Assembly (NCBI GenBank): GCA_965212195.1
Contig: CBDBUW010000012.1
Coordinates: 248,001-312,000 of the forward strand
Origin: JAJCYK01 sp965212195
GTDB lineage: Bacteria > Bacteroidota > Bacteroidia > Cytophagales > Cyclobacteriaceae
Direction of reading: 5' to 3'
Length of the DNA stretch: 64,000 nucleotides
The stretch's first letter is position 1. The number at the start of each line of letters is the position of its first letter. The notes under the pieces were generated by a model. It was not told the DNA's origin. It ran no database searches and saw only the letters and a list, made by a program, of their open reading frames with translations. The translations under genes and the position numbers were made by a program. Below, piece after piece: positions 27,038-36,215 of the stretch.

Positions 27038-30000
27038 TTCTTGACCCGTACCGGATACGGAGGTCGCGCCGGTATTTCCTCCTGGTACTCCTGCAACTGC
27101 TGCATGATCACCTCGATGGCTTTGTCCAATTGGGGATCCTTGCCGGTATTGATATCCTTAGGCCATTGTTCGATCTCAATATCCGGGGCCACACCCTCGT
27201 TCTCCACACGGAAACCATCTTTACTGTAGAAGGCTACGTTGGGAGCGGTAACCGATCCCCCATCGATAAATTCAGGAAATCCCAATACACCCACAAGTCC
27301 GCCCCAGGTGCGCTTCCCGATGATGGTACCCAGTCCAAACTTTCTGAACATCCAGGGTAAATAATCACCGCCACTACCCGCGGTTTCATCTACCAGCATC
27401 ACTTTGGGCCCCTGAATGGAGGCGCTAGGTGCTTTCAGGTCCTTGCCATAGCGAAAATTCCAGTAGGACTGGTAAGGTTTTTTCAACATATCTATATAAT
27501 AATCAGCTAGTTGTCCCCCGCCGTTAAAGCGTTCGTCGATGATGATGGCCTTTTTATTGGCTTGGGGGAAGAAGTATCTTTTGAAGTACTGATGTCCCAG
27601 TCCGGCGGTATTGGGTACGTAGACATAGGCCACTTGGCCATCAGTAGCCTCATGCACTTTCTTCATATTACCTTCCACCCAATCACGATTGCGCAGGGCG
27701 TATTCGTTTTTAAGGGGTACAACCTCCACTTTTCTGGACCCTGAATGGGAGGCATTGGGCCCTACAGTTAAGGTCACGATCTTCTCGGCGGTATTTTCGA
27801 AATATTGATAAAGGTTTTGGCTGCTGCTGATATCCAGGCCGTCAACTGCCAGTAAATATTCACCCTCTTGAACGTTGACACCGGGTTCAGTAAGCGGGCT
27901 GCGTAATTCGGGGGTCCAGTTTAGCCCGCTGTATATCTTTTTGAATTGATAACGCCCATTGGAAACTTGATAATCTGCACCCAGCAGTCCTCCCGCTACC
28001 TTTTTCGGCTGGTACATACGATCTCCTCGATTTCCGAATCTATGATGCCCTACCGCCAGTTCGCTGCACATCCATCGCATAACCCGGTAGAGGTCACTTC
28101 TGCAGGACACATCTTCCAGGAAGACTTCATATTTGGTTTTCATAGCATTCCAATCGGCTCCGTGCATTCCCGGATCATAGAAATAATCCCGGTTAACCCT
28201 CCAAGCTTCGTGGAAGATATTTTTCCATTCGCTTTTGGGATCTATTTTCACTTGTATGGCACCTATTTTTAACCATCCGTTTTCTGCTTTCTTCCCGATT
28301 TCACTGATGGACCAGTTGGATTTAGTACGGCTAAGCATTTTCTCTCCACCTGAGGCTAGGGTGTAAAAATCTACATCCATAAGGTCTTCGTCCTTTCTTT
28401 CCTCCAGGTCGAATTTATGCAGCCGGCTGGGGTCACTACTGTGTGGAGGTCGTGCCAGATAATACAACTGTCCTTCCTTGGGTGCTTGCAAGGACCGATA
28501 CTGTCCCGGTTTTACAGGTAAATCGATGATACGATTCTCAATACCGCTCCAATCGATAGTCACGTTTTTTGGGGTATCGGAATCTCCATTGTCTTCCTTG
28601 GATTTTTCCTTCTCGCCATCCCCTTCTTCTTCATCGTTTTCCTTAAAAAGAGGTGACGGAGTGTCTTTTTGTAAGGTTACCAGGTAAATGGAATAGCTTA
28701 ATTCCATGTCTTGGTTGGATTGATCAAACCAGTTGACCACTGGACCGGCATCGGTTGATGCCAGCATGTAAATATATTTACCGCTAGGGTCGAACACCGG
28801 TTCCGATACATTGCTCAATCCGTCGGATAGTGCATAAGACCTCCTGGCCTCCAGGTCATAGATATAAGCTCTTTCGAAATTGGTATCGGTAATGGTGGTG
28901 TAGGCCACAAATCTGGAATCGTGTGACCAGGATCCGAATAGATCACTAAAGGAGCCAGGAACATAGTAGGTATCGCTGACGATTTTAGAAATGACCCCAC
29001 TGGAGATATCCATCAGGTACAGGCTGCGTCCGTTATCTACGAAGCACAGTTTCTTGCTGTCTGGTGACCAATGGATGTATGCGTAGAAACCTGCTCCGTT
29101 CAATGGCATCCTGCGTACCGCTCCGCTTTCAAGAGTTTGAACATGCAAGGCATACTCTCCGGACTCATCGGAAAAATAGGCGATCTTCTTGCCATCGGGA
29201 GACCACCTAGGGTACTTCTCATGAATGCCGGTTGATTGAGTTAGGTTCTTGGGGTCACCTTTTTCGGCAGGAACTGTAACAATTTCACCCCTGAAATCGA
29301 ATACTGCCCGGGCTCCGGAAGGTGAAATATGGGCACTGCGAAGGTAGTTTGACCCGGAAACAAAGCGGGGACGCAATTCCAATAGGTCCGTGGCAATGTT
29401 CAGCGTAATTTTCTGTGAGGTATTCCCGCTTGTACTAAGTCGGTGCAATTGCCCGGCTTGCTGGTATACGATTTGGTTTTGGTTGGCGGAAAGGCCCAGC
29501 ACCGGATAATCTTCATGGGAAGTTGATACACTCACGGTTTGGCTTTCCACATCATATTTATAGACATTAAACTCACCATCGCGGTCGCTGCGAAAATAAA
29601 TAGAGCCGTCCAGCCATTGGGGTTGGGTGTCGTTGCAACCTCCGGCAGGTTTAGGGATCTCCACTACCTCATGGTCGGAAGTGCGGTATATCCATATGCG
29701 GGACTGTGTACCTCCCCGGTAATTCTTCCACTGCAGAAAGCGGTCGGGTAAAGTGGTATAGGCTATGTGGCTACCATCGCCTGAAAATGAGGCGTAAAAG
29801 GCATGAGGAACGGGTAGTCGAGTGATCTGTCCTCCTTCTATCGGCACTGTAAATAGCTGAACGTAGCGATTGGTAAAGGAGCTGCGTTGCGAAGCAAACA
29901 ACACCTGCGTCCCATCGGAACTAAAATCTCGAACCAGGTCCATGTAAGGATGCCAGGTTAAGCGCTTGGGCACACCGCCAGTAGCAGGAACCACAAAAAC

Positions 30001-30276
30001 GTCAATATTACCATCGTATTCCGCGCTAAAAGCGATCTTAGAACCGTCAGGCGAAAACACCGGGTTCGATTCCACTCCCTGATCAACGGTTAACCTAACG
30101 GGATTTGATCCATCAAGATTAGCGACCCATAGATCTTCCGCATATATGAAAGCGATATGAGTATCACTGACCGCGGGGCTATGCATTAGCCGGGTCTCTT
30201 GAATGTCCTGGCTTATTAGGGGCAATGCAGAAAAGGTTGCGATTAGCAAAAGGATAGCTTTTAGATGGTTTTTCAT
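27034..30276 (-). CDS. tricorn-type S41 peptidase, secreted
   Basis: 1080 residues from the Met at 30276, which opens a clean signal peptide (MKNHLKAILLLIATFSALPL); an upstream frame opening at 30378 adds 34 unlikely residues. Order: PD40-type propeller repeats (SPDGSKIAFSAEYDGNIDVF, WSPDGKKIAYFSDESGEYAL), an acidic Asp/Glu/Lys linker (near residues 570-590), a second propeller part, PDZ (GEYLLAVDGLDI) and S41 domain with DERFNGGG and the nucleophile block VDETAGSGGDYLPW. It degrades peptides in the periplasm or outside. Tricorn homologues of this length are common in Bacteroidota. Confidence 0.92.
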   Translation of the reverse strand: MKNHLKAILLLIATFSALPLISQDIQETRLMHSPAVSDTHIAFIYAEDLWVANLDGSNPVRLTVDQGVESNPVFSPDGSKIAFSAEYDGNIDVFVVPATGGVPKRLTWHPYMDLVRDFSSDGTQVLFASQRSSFTNRYVQLFTVPIEGGQITRLPVPHAFYASFSGDGSHIAYTTLPDRFLQWKNYRGGTQSRIWIYRTSDHEVVEIPKPAGGCNDTQPQWLDGSIYFRSDRDGEFNVYKYDVESQTVSVSTSHEDYPVLGLSANQNQIVYQQAGQLHRLSTSGNTSQKITLNIATDLLELRPRFVSGSNYLRSAHISPSGARAVFDFRGEIVTVPAEKGDPKNLTQSTGIHEKYPRWSPDGKKIAYFSDESGEYALHVQTLESGAVRRMPLNGAGFYAYIHWSPDSKKLCFVDNGRSLYLMDISSGVISKIVSDTYYVPGSFSDLFGSWSHDSRFVAYTTITDTNFERAYIYDLEARRSYALSDGLSNVSEPVFDPSGKYIYMLASTDAGPVVNWFDQSNQDMELSYSIYLVTLQKDTPSPLFKENDEEEGDGEKEKSKEDNGDSDTPKNVTIDWSGIENRIIDLPVKPGQYRSLQAPKEGQLYYLARPPHSSDPSRLHKFDLEERKDEDLMDVDFYTLASGGEKMLSRTKSNWSISEIGKKAENGWLKIGAIQVKIDPKSEWKNIFHEAWRVNRDYFYDPGMHGADWNAMKTKYEVFLEDVSCRSDLYRVMRWMCSELAVGHHRFGNRGDRMYQPKKVAGGLLGADYQVSNGRYQFKKIYSGLNWTPELRSPLTEPGVNVQEGEYLLAVDGLDISSSQNLYQYFENTAEKIVTLTVGPNASHSGSRKVEVVPLKNEYALRNRDWVEGNMKKVHEATDGQVAYVYVPNTAGLGHQYFKRYFFPQANKKAIIIDERFNGGGQLADYYIDMLKKPYQSYWNFRYGKDLKAPSASIQGPKVMLVDETAGSGGDYLPWMFRKFGLGTIIGKRTWGGLVGVLGFPEFIDGGSVTAPNVAFYSKDGFRVENEGVAPDIEIEQWPKDINTGKDPQLDKAIEVIMQQLQEYQEEIPARPPYPVRVKN

Positions 30277-30468
30277 GATTGTGGGTTTAGTGTGTGTGCT
30301 AGCGCGGTAATATACATAATTTTCAAAGTAAAGAAACCGCCAAATAGCTCTTCTCAAGGCTTTTTGTAAAACCAACATTTAACCGTTTTATGTAATAAAG
30401 CGTGATTTTTTGCGAAGGTATTACTGCGATTGTTTTCTAGTTTGCGGCATCATCAATAATATTTAGAG

Positions 30469-30912
30469 ATGCTTAGGAAAATATTAACCATAGGATTAAT
30501 GCTAGCCGCTACCGCGGTATATGCACAAGAGTACAAGGTGGTGACTACCGTTGAGTCTGTGGTACCTGGAGGAGCCGGAAGATCCCGGATCATCGAGAAT
30601 ACCCAGCAAATGGATTCTGAACTACTCACTACCTCCCGTACCAAGGGTACCAAAAGTAATCAAGGTGACGTGAAGCGAAAAAGTGCCAAAATTGATAAGC
30701 TCAATGAAACCAAATTGCTCAATTTCTATAGTGTTTTAGGAATCAACTTTCAGAACATAGCCTCTAACGATGCTATTATGACTTCTACTATCAATGCTTT
30801 AGCGCAGGAAGGATGGGAGCTGGTATTTGTTACCAGCGGGGTAGAAAGTGATGCTGGTGAGGTGGATCGCCAGGGAATCTTTATTACCCGATATATCTTC
30901 CGCAGGAACTAG
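30469..30912 (+). CDS. secreted DUF4177-like small protein
   Basis: 147 residues with a signal peptide (MLRKILTIGLMLAATAVYAQ). The C-terminal half has ALAQEGWELVFVTSG followed by a strand ending IFITRYIFRR, the layout of DUF4177 proteins (a short alpha/beta unit with a GWEL motif). The middle is basic and polar. Function unknown. It has its own upstream gap and a hairpin downstream. Confidence 0.6.
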   Translation: MLRKILTIGLMLAATAVYAQEYKVVTTVESVVPGGAGRSRIIENTQQMDSELLTTSRTKGTKSNQGDVKRKSAKIDKLNETKLLNFYSVLGINFQNIASNDAIMTSTINALAQEGWELVFVTSGVESDAGEVDRQGIFITRYIFRRN

Positions 30913-30934
30913 TAGATCGAGTCGAATGAATATG

Positions 30935-30980
30935 AAATGTTGAATGTAGAAGTGGGTGACTACTTTTACATTTAGCATTT
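30935..30980. terminator. stem-loop between convergent genes, likely bidirectional terminator
   Basis: AATGTAGAAGT (30943-30953) pairs with ACTTTTACATT (30962-30972), one G-U pair, 8-nt loop. AAATG (30935-30939) pairs with CATTT (30976-30980) below it. ATCATTTTT follows on the plus strand. It lies between 30912 and the deoD stop at 30988. Confidence 0.45.
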
Positions 30981-30987
30981 ATCATTT

Positions 30988-31683
30988 TTAAATTTCAAGC
31001 GCCAGCTTGATCATATCCATAAACTTCTCCTGACGATCTTGGGAAGAACTGATTTGTCCAGTGATAATGTTGTCGCTTACCGTTAGAATAGAGAGTGCTT
31101 GCACATTGGACCGGGCGGCCAGCGTATACAATGCGGATGACTCCATATCAATACCCACTACATTGTGATCGATCCACACATGATACCGTTGTGGGTCGTC
31201 CATGTAGAACAAATCGGTACTAAGAACATTACCCACCACCACTTTCATGCCCATACCTTCAGCGGTATGGTAGGCCTTGTCCAATAAGGTGAAGTCAGCA
31301 GTGGGAGAGTACTGAAGTCCTTTGAAAACCATACTATTGGTGTTGGAATCGGAAGAGGCTCCTATGGCCAGTAACACCGAGCCCAACTCCATCTCTTCCT
31401 GCAGGCAGCCACAGGTCCCCACTCGTATCAGGGTTTTTACTTGATATTCATGTATTAGCTCGTGCGCATAAATACTAATGGAAGGGATACCCATGCCGGA
31501 TCCTTGGATTGAAACCCTCTTACCCTTGTAGGTGCCGGTGTACCCGTACATGCCGCGGACCTCATTGTAACATTGGGCGTCCTCCAATAAATTTTCCGCG
31601 ACATATTTAGCTCGTAGTGGGTCTCCGGGCAGTAAAACGGTTTCGGCGATCTCACCGGGTTGTGCTCCAATATGAATACTCAT
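30988..31683 (-). CDS. deoD: purine-nucleoside phosphorylase, DeoD type
   Basis: 231 residues, standard for hexameric DeoD. It phosphorolyses purine (deoxy)nucleosides to base and (deoxy)ribose-1-phosphate. Marks: VLLPGDPLRAKYVAE (phosphate loop), GMGIPSISIYAHELI, IRVGTCGCLQ, the substrate-binding DMESSALYTLA near residue 180, and ILTVSDN with the catalytic Asp. It is divergent from a uridine phosphorylase-like gene and near deoC/ALDH16, forming a nucleoside-salvage neighbourhood. Confidence 0.96.
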   Translation of the reverse strand: MSIHIGAQPGEIAETVLLPGDPLRAKYVAENLLEDAQCYNEVRGMYGYTGTYKGKRVSIQGSGMGIPSISIYAHELIHEYQVKTLIRVGTCGCLQEEMELGSVLLAIGASSDSNTNSMVFKGLQYSPTADFTLLDKAYHTAEGMGMKVVVGNVLSTDLFYMDDPQRYHVWIDHNVVGIDMESSALYTLAARSNVQALSILTVSDNIITGQISSSQDRQEKFMDMIKLALEI

Positions 31684-31808
31684 AGATGTTATATGTTAAG
31701 CTGCCAAATAAGCTAGTGAAATATTCACAAGTAATGAAATTTAATAACTACTAAACAAGGGCTTTCATGAGGTTAGCCTTATATTTAGGCGGTGTTGCCT
31801 TTTCAAAT

Positions 31809-32690
31809 ATGAATACACAAGGGATTCCGGAATCGGAGCTGGTACTGAACAAGGATGGTAGCGTTTATCATCTTCACCTGAGGGCAGAGCACATTGCCGA
31901 CACGGTTTTGTTGGTGGGTGATCAAGGCAGGGTGTCCAGGATCAGCCAGCTATTCGACCATATTGAAGTAAAAATTTCCAATCGCGAGTTTGTCACGCAT
32001 ACCGGGACTTATAAGGGACGAAGATTCACCGCACTTAGCACCGGCATAGGAACGGATAACATTGATATTGCCATAAATGAACTGGATGCAGCGGTCAACA
32101 TTGACCTTGATTCCAGAGTGCCCAGGGAACAAAAACGCTGCCTGAACCTTATTCGGATAGGTACTTCCGGAGCCTTGCATGGAGATATCCCAGTTGATTC
32201 TTCGGTTATTTCCACACACGGACTGGGTTTTGATGGCCTATTGTACTATTACCGCTATCAATTTTCTGAATCCGAGAAATTAATGAATGAGAAAATTAAC
32301 CAGCACCTAAATTGGGATGCCCGCTTATCATTGCCCTATGTAGTGGAAGCCTCTTCGGAGTTATTAAACTTGCTCAGCCCAGATATGATCCCGGGGATCA
32401 CCGCCACAGCCAGTGGATTTTACGGCCCACAGGGGCGACAGCTGAACCTGCAACTCGCCAATTCCAGGATTAACGAGTCTCTGCAAAGCTTTCAGTTCCA
32501 GGGACATCGGATTACTAATTTTGAGATGGAGACTTCGGCGTTGTTTGGCCTAGGTAAAATATTAGGCCACAAGTGCTGTACTTGTTGCGCTATCATTGCC
32601 AATAGGGTGTCCAGGAAATACAGTAGCAATCACCACATCGCCATAGATGCACTGATAAAAAAAGTCCTGGACCGGTTGTCGGGGGACTAG
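31809..32690 (+). CDS. nucleoside phosphorylase, uridine phosphorylase-like
   Basis: 293 residues from the Met at 31809; an earlier in-frame ATG (31767) is possible and would add 14 residues. Family blocks: TVLLVGDQGRVSRISQLFDH in the phosphate-loop position, FTALSTGIGTDNIDIAINEL, IRIGTSGALHGDIPVDS, and NFEMETSALFGLGKILGH, the ribose/base-binding signature. It is longer and more divergent than E. coli Udp, with insertions in the middle, so the base preference (uridine or thymidine) is uncertain. It faces the deoD gene across an 80-bp gap and shares a 4-bp stop overlap with ALDH16. Confidence 0.82.
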   Translation: MNTQGIPESELVLNKDGSVYHLHLRAEHIADTVLLVGDQGRVSRISQLFDHIEVKISNREFVTHTGTYKGRRFTALSTGIGTDNIDIAINELDAAVNIDLDSRVPREQKRCLNLIRIGTSGALHGDIPVDSSVISTHGLGFDGLLYYYRYQFSESEKLMNEKINQHLNWDARLSLPYVVEASSELLNLLSPDMIPGITATASGFYGPQGRQLNLQLANSRINESLQSFQFQGHRITNFEMETSALFGLGKILGHKCCTCCAIIANRVSRKYSSNHHIAIDALIKKVLDRLSGD

Positions 32691-35062
32691 GCGCCGTAAG
32701 GGATCCAAATGTTCTTGATCTGGGTGGCTTGCCGCAGGAACTCCTCGCCGCAGCCTTGTTTGGGGTCCCTCCAATCTCGGAACTTCCCGTAGTTAACCCA
32801 GGTCCTCTTCATGTTTTCTGCTGACGCCTCTTCCACCAATTTACTTCCAACTGAGGTTCCAAAATACCACATCCCGTCCACATCAAAATGACTGGACAAT
32901 ACTTCACTCAGTGCCTGCTGATTCCCTGTAACAATATTGATGGTGCCGGCCGGAACATCGGATGTGTCCATGACTTGATAAAAATCTGTGGCACATAATG
33001 GGGCCAGCTCCGAGGGCACTACTACTACGGTATTCCCCATAGCTATTAAAGGGATCACGGTAGAGATCAATCCCAACAGCGGAAACTCCTGCGGGCACAC
33101 CAAAGCCATTACACCAATAGCTTCCGGCATGGCCAAAGTCACATTGCGAAAGAGCGTGTTGTGCACTAAACCGTCGTATTTGTCGGCATAGGCAGCATAG
33201 GTAAACAATCGGTCTATGCTTAGTTCCACCTCCGATTGGCTTTCCGCTGAGGTTAGCCCATTCATGTTAACCAATCGCTGTACGAATTCCTCTTTGCGGG
33301 CTTCCAGATTTTCTGCTAAGTAGTAAATCACTTGGGCGCGGGCATGTCCGCTCATGTTGCGCCATTTGGCGCCACTGTGGGCGGCTTCTACAGCATTTCG
33401 GATATCCTTACGATTTCCGTCACCCACTTCACCGATTTGGACACCCCCAGGGTTGAGTACGGGCAAGCTATAACCGCCATCGGGCCTGGCCTGTTTACCA
33501 CCGATGTACATTTTAGCAGTACGATCGATTTTTAGAGAGCCGTTGGATTTCACAGCTCTGCGGCTAACGGCTCTTTTAATAGGCTTATCGGAGAGTTTTA
33601 CTTTCGGTTTCAAATATTCATAGAGCCCTTCTTTGCCTCCTTCTCGGCCAAAACCGGATTCACGATAACCGCCAAACCCGGAGGCTGCATCGAAAACATT
33701 AGTGCAATTGATCCATACACTGCCGGCTTTAACTTTTGGAGCTATGTCCAGCGCCAGATTGATGTTTTCTGTCCAAATGCTGGCGGCCAGTCCATAGCGG
33801 GTGTTGTTGGCCAGCTTCACAGCTTCCTGATGCGTTCTGAAAGTCATAGCTACCAGTACCGGTCCGAAAATCTCAACTTGAGCAATTGTGGAAGACGGGG
33901 AAACATCGGTGAATAGGGAAGGGGGGTAGAAGAAACCATCGCTGGGGCATGCCCAGGAGGGTTGCCAAAGCGTACCACCTTCTTCGATGCCTTTCTTAAC
34001 CAGGGTCTCAATGGTATTCAATTGCATGGGCGAAACGATGGCTCCAATGTCCACAGACTTGTCCAGGGAACTGCCCACCCTCAGCTTTTCCATACGAGCC
34101 CGGATCTTTTTATACAATTTTTTAGCGACGCTCTCCTGTACCAATAATCTTGAACCCGCGCAACAAACCTGGCCTTGATTAAACCAAATGGCGTCAACCA
34201 CGCCTTCCACCACACTGTCCAGATCCGCATCGTCAAAGACTATAAAGGGCGACTTACCGCCAAGCTCTAGTGAGACCTTTTTACCGCTACCCGCAATATT
34301 AGTGCGAATTATTCTTCCCACCCGGGTAGAACCGGTAAACGCCACCTTATTGACCAATGGATGATCTACTAATAAGGCACCGGTATCTCCGGCACCGGTC
34401 ACGATGTTCACCACACCTTTGGGAAGGCCGGCCTTTTGACAGATTTCTGCGAACAAAAGAGCCGTGAGGGAGGTGAGTTCCGCAGGTTTCAGCACCACGG
34501 TGTTACCCATAGCAATAGCCGGGGCAATTTTCCAAGCCAGCATCATGAGTGGGAAGTTCCAGGGAATAATTTGCCCTACTACTCCTACTTCCTGAAAATC
34601 CGCTAATTCTTTATCCTGCAATTGAGCCCAGCCTGCGTGATAATAAAAATGACGGGCCACCAGGGGAATGTCGATATCGCGGGTCTCCCTAATAGTTTTA
34701 CCATTATCCAAGCTTTCCAGTACGGCAAATAAGCGGCTATTCTTCTGAAATTGACGCGCTAGAGCGTACAGGTAGCGCGCCCTTTGATGACCGGAAAGCC
34801 CTGACCAACCCGGCAACGCTTTCTTGGCAGCCTTTACCGCCTGATCTACGTCTTTTTTGCCCCCCCAGGCAATTCGTGCCAATTTTTCTTCTGTGGCCGG
34901 ATTTACAGATTGCAGGTACTTCTTGGAAGAAGGTTTATGCCATTGGCCGTCGATGAATAATTGAAATTTCTTCTGGTGACTTTCGATCCATTGCTCGGCA
35001 TTCTGAGCACTTTCAGGAGCGGGGCCGTAAGTCATGTTTTCAAAAATGGTTTTAACGTTCAT
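32687..35062 (-). CDS. two-domain aldehyde dehydrogenase, ALDH16 type
   Basis: 791 residues, the ~800 typical of ALDH16. The first domain (~40-500) is complete: IIPWNFPLMMLAWKIAPAIA, VAFTGSTRVG, catalytic Glu in SLELGGKSPF, catalytic Cys in FNQGQVCCAGSRLLV, and EIFGPVLVAMTF. The second (~520-791) repeats the NAD-fold part (YIGGKQARPDGGYSLPVLNP, GVMALVCPQEFPLLGLISTV) but is shorter and has no catalytic Cys block. Bacterial ALDH16 enzymes are active through domain one; vertebrate ALDH16A1 has lost the Cys. It follows deoC by 17 bp, so oxidising the acetaldehyde made by DeoC to acetate is a reasonable role. Confidence 0.9.
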   Translation of the reverse strand: MNVKTIFENMTYGPAPESAQNAEQWIESHQKKFQLFIDGQWHKPSSKKYLQSVNPATEEKLARIAWGGKKDVDQAVKAAKKALPGWSGLSGHQRARYLYALARQFQKNSRLFAVLESLDNGKTIRETRDIDIPLVARHFYYHAGWAQLQDKELADFQEVGVVGQIIPWNFPLMMLAWKIAPAIAMGNTVVLKPAELTSLTALLFAEICQKAGLPKGVVNIVTGAGDTGALLVDHPLVNKVAFTGSTRVGRIIRTNIAGSGKKVSLELGGKSPFIVFDDADLDSVVEGVVDAIWFNQGQVCCAGSRLLVQESVAKKLYKKIRARMEKLRVGSSLDKSVDIGAIVSPMQLNTIETLVKKGIEEGGTLWQPSWACPSDGFFYPPSLFTDVSPSSTIAQVEIFGPVLVAMTFRTHQEAVKLANNTRYGLAASIWTENINLALDIAPKVKAGSVWINCTNVFDAASGFGGYRESGFGREGGKEGLYEYLKPKVKLSDKPIKRAVSRRAVKSNGSLKIDRTAKMYIGGKQARPDGGYSLPVLNPGGVQIGEVGDGNRKDIRNAVEAAHSGAKWRNMSGHARAQVIYYLAENLEARKEEFVQRLVNMNGLTSAESQSEVELSIDRLFTYAAYADKYDGLVHNTLFRNVTLAMPEAIGVMALVCPQEFPLLGLISTVIPLIAMGNTVVVVPSELAPLCATDFYQVMDTSDVPAGTINIVTGNQQALSEVLSSHFDVDGMWYFGTSVGSKLVEEASAENMKRTWVNYGKFRDWRDPKQGCGEEFLRQATQIKNIWIPYGA

Positions 35063-35079
35063 AGCGCTCTTCTACAGTT

Positions 35080-36078
35080 TTATGACATGGGATGTCGATA
35101 AGAGGCAGAATAACTGCCGGTAACGAAATGCTCCAGTTGTCTTTCTATATCACCCAATAGGCTGCTGGCGCCAAATCGAAATAGATGAGGACTTAACCAG
35201 TCATCGCCCAATTCTTCCTTTATCAGGATCAACCACTCCAAAGCCTCTTTGGCTTTGCGTATGCCACCGGCAGGTTTGAAACCGACTCTATATCCAGTCA
35301 ACTGGTAGTAGTCTCTGATAGCTCGAACCATGGTGATTCCCACGGGCATTACAGCATTAACGGATTCCTTTCCTGTACTGGTTTTAATAAAATCCGCTCC
35401 CGCCATCATACACACCTGGCTGGCTTTGGCCACATTAGTCAAAGTGCTTAACTCGCCAGTGGCCAGAATAGTCTTCATATGAGCCTCTCCACAAGCTTCC
35501 CTGAAGGCCTGAACTTCATGATAAAGTCCTTTCCAATCTCCATTGAGCACCTTCCCCCGGCTAACTACGATATCGATCTCCCCAGCGCCGGCCCGCACCG
35601 ACGAGCGGATCTCATTCAATTTTTGTGCCTGGGTGTTCTGTGCCGCTGGAAATCCTGTGGAAACCGCTGCAATAGGTATGTTGGTCCCATTTAGGGCCTC
35701 TTTGGCGGTGCGAATTAAATTGTGATATACACATACTGCACCCACGATGATGGGGGTGCCACTTATGCCCAAAGCCTCCAACAGATCCTGCCGAACCGGC
35801 TGCTGTGCTTTTGCACAAAGTCTGGTGACATTACTGGCAGTATCATCTCCTGCCAGGGTAGTTAAGTCAATGCAAGTGACTGCTTTCAGTAACCAGGCGG
35901 CTTGCCATTCTTTTTTTACCGACCTACGCTTGCCCATGGTGGATGCACGTCTTTCTACCGCACTACGATTAATACTAATCCCTTCTATTAGGTCCAAATC
36001 CAGGGGCATTCCGGGATTTCGCTGCCCATGGGACCCTAAAGCTGGTGATTTGGAGCTTGACTTACTTTTTACAGCCAT
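35080..36078 (-). CDS. deoC: deoxyribose-phosphate aldolase, long eukaryote-like form
   Basis: 332 residues, close to the ~318 of human DERA rather than the ~250 of most bacterial forms. It cleaves 2-deoxyribose-5-phosphate to acetaldehyde and glyceraldehyde-3-phosphate. The Schiff-base Lys232 is in DFIKTSTGKESVNA and the second Lys268 in VGFKPAGGIR. CGEAHMKTILATGEL and the C-terminal LEHFVTGSYSASYRHPMS also match the animal enzyme. The first ~25 residues are a Ser/Lys-rich tail of no clear function. First gene of a deoC-ALDH16 unit. Confidence 0.95.
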   Translation of the reverse strand: MAVKSKSSSKSPALGSHGQRNPGMPLDLDLIEGISINRSAVERRASTMGKRRSVKKEWQAAWLLKAVTCIDLTTLAGDDTASNVTRLCAKAQQPVRQDLLEALGISGTPIIVGAVCVYHNLIRTAKEALNGTNIPIAAVSTGFPAAQNTQAQKLNEIRSSVRAGAGEIDIVVSRGKVLNGDWKGLYHEVQAFREACGEAHMKTILATGELSTLTNVAKASQVCMMAGADFIKTSTGKESVNAVMPVGITMVRAIRDYYQLTGYRVGFKPAGGIRKAKEALEWLILIKEELGDDWLSPHLFRFGASSLLGDIERQLEHFVTGSYSASYRHPMS

Positions 36079-36215
36079 TGTGTGATAATTACTGAAATTT
36101 CTTTTTACTTACCAGCAGCAAATAGCGAGTTAGCGGTTAATTTTTAAAATTAAAAATAAACTGACCTAAGAATGTAGTTTCCATTGCTGCTTAACTAAGG
36201 GCAAAAATACGAATT

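Noticed and set aside
30277..30378. 34-residue extension before the tricorn-type protease
   Set aside because: It precedes a complete signal peptide that begins at the Met at 30276.
36202..36209. TATTTTTG on the minus strand as promoter of deoC
   Set aside because: No -33 element, 124 bp from the start, and the matching upstream sequence would lie inside the divergent gene.
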